Below, one piece after another: positions 63,632 through 64,000 of a stretch of 64,000 nt of DNA (the first letter of the stretch is position 1; each line of letters opens with the position of its first letter). The translations under genes and the position numbers were made by a program. The DNA is from Lysinibacillus macroides (GTDB lineage: Bacteria > Bacillota > Bacilli > Bacillales_A > Planococcaceae). The stretch covers positions 209,979 through 273,978 of the forward strand of contig NZ_LGCI01000011.1 in assembly GCF_001281525.1 (NCBI RefSeq). Reading direction: 5' to 3'. The notes beneath the pieces are model-generated. The model was given only the letters and a program-made list of their open reading frames with translations, ran no database searches and had not been told where the DNA came from.

Positions 63632-64000
63632 ATAGAAAATTCCATAGAAAAAGGAAGACCCTTTCTTGGTAGAATTAAGTCACCACAACCAATCCTAGAA
63701 AAGAGGTCTTCCCTATGAATCAGTTTACAACAGAAATTGTCGATGCACTAGTCAAAAAACAAGATATTACCGAGGTTTTTCGTTCGCACTTGGAAATGGC
63801 GATCAACTCGCTACTGGCGACAGAGCTGACGGAATTTTTGGATTACGAAAAATACGATCGTATCGGGTTCAACTCAGGCAATTCTCGCAATGGGTCTTAT
63901 TCGCGTACACTTCACACGGAGTACGGCGATTTAACGCTTCAAATCCCGCGGGATCGCAACGGTGAGTTTAAACAACAGACAGTGGTACCATATAAGCGCT
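63608..64000 (+). mobile_element. IS256-family element, left end (runs out of window)
   Basis: Starts at about 63608, where AraC homology stops, with GAGAGTATAAAATATTTTGT, an AT-rich end like those of IS256 elements. The transposase follows at 63715. The right end and target duplication lie outside the window. Confidence 0.75.
63715..64000 (+). CDS. IS256/mutator-family transposase, 3' part outside window
   Basis: The first 95 codons of a transposase (M-N-Q-F-T-T-E-I-V-D-A-L-V-K-K). T-E-F-L-D-Y-E-K-Y-D-R and N-S-R-N-G-S-Y-S-R-T-L and the I-P-R-D-R-N-G-E-F block are typical of the IS256 N-terminus; the DDE residues would lie further right. AAGAGG precedes the ATG. No frameshift is seen in the visible part. 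Confidence 0.92.
   Translation, partial: MNQFTTEIVDALVKKQDITEVFRSHLEMAINSLLATELTEFLDYEKYDRIGFNSGNSRNGSYSRTLHTEYGDLTLQIPRDRNGEFKQQTVVPYKR

Overview
The window is low-GC, densely coded Firmicute DNA with strong AGGAGG-type ribosome binding sites, frequent TTG/GTG starts and many hairpin-plus-T-run terminators. Gene content (a MhqR-type operator before an azoreductase, ykaA-pit, comQXPA, yclNOPQ-like genes, mntR, ypuA-like and niaP-like genes) suits a Bacillales genus such as Lysinibacillus. This is a judgement from remembered protein families; no database search was run. There are no rRNA or tRNA genes and no CRISPR array. Both window edges cut a gene: an MhqD-like hydrolase on the left and an IS256-family transposase on the right.

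Layout. 1-13 kb is ordinary chromosome: a 3' piece of a hydrolase, an MMPL exporter, DUF47/phosphate permease, a MacB-like ABC exporter, a methyltransferase, PutP, HflX and a POT peptide transporter. 13.2-17.5 kb is a four-gene operon (M20 deacylase, GNAT acyltransferase, N-succinylamino-acid-racemase-like enolase, YkvI-like membrane protein) that fits a D- to L-amino-acid conversion route. 17.6-21.8 kb is a Fur-boxed siderophore uptake operon (yclNOPQ type) ending in a heme monooxygenase.

21.9-28.1 kb is the most interesting part: a complete comQXPA quorum-sensing locus, including a 52-residue comX prepheromone gene ending Ile-Trp-Asn. It is flanked by a family of GC-rich palindromes (CGCCA-N5/6-TGGCG) in otherwise AT-rich DNA. 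They lie between comQ and a divergent unknown gene, and between comA and an unknown Cys-containing gene. The simplest reading is a pheromone system with its own operators and two adjacent candidate target genes.

28.3-46.8 kb holds PAP2, ZupT, a decayed mtnX, thrC-thrB, a NiaP-like transporter with an RpiR regulator, a two-domain acetyltransferase, PpaC, a FAD/Rieske oxidoreductase, a DsbA-like protein, azoreductase with an MhqR-type operator, an SLH-anchored nucleotidase, YceI/HxlR, MurB and exonuclease III. 47-48.9 kb is an IS110-family element with a structured leader that may encode a bridge RNA. 49-58.2 kb holds penicillin acylase, cadC-cadA with two matching operator palindromes, comFB, mntR, cvfB, a YpuA-like protein and small proteins, one of only 34 codons. 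58.3-64 kb has an MFS transporter, a CoA-transferase next to a LytTR regulator, and an AraC-type regulator cut by an IS256-family insertion.
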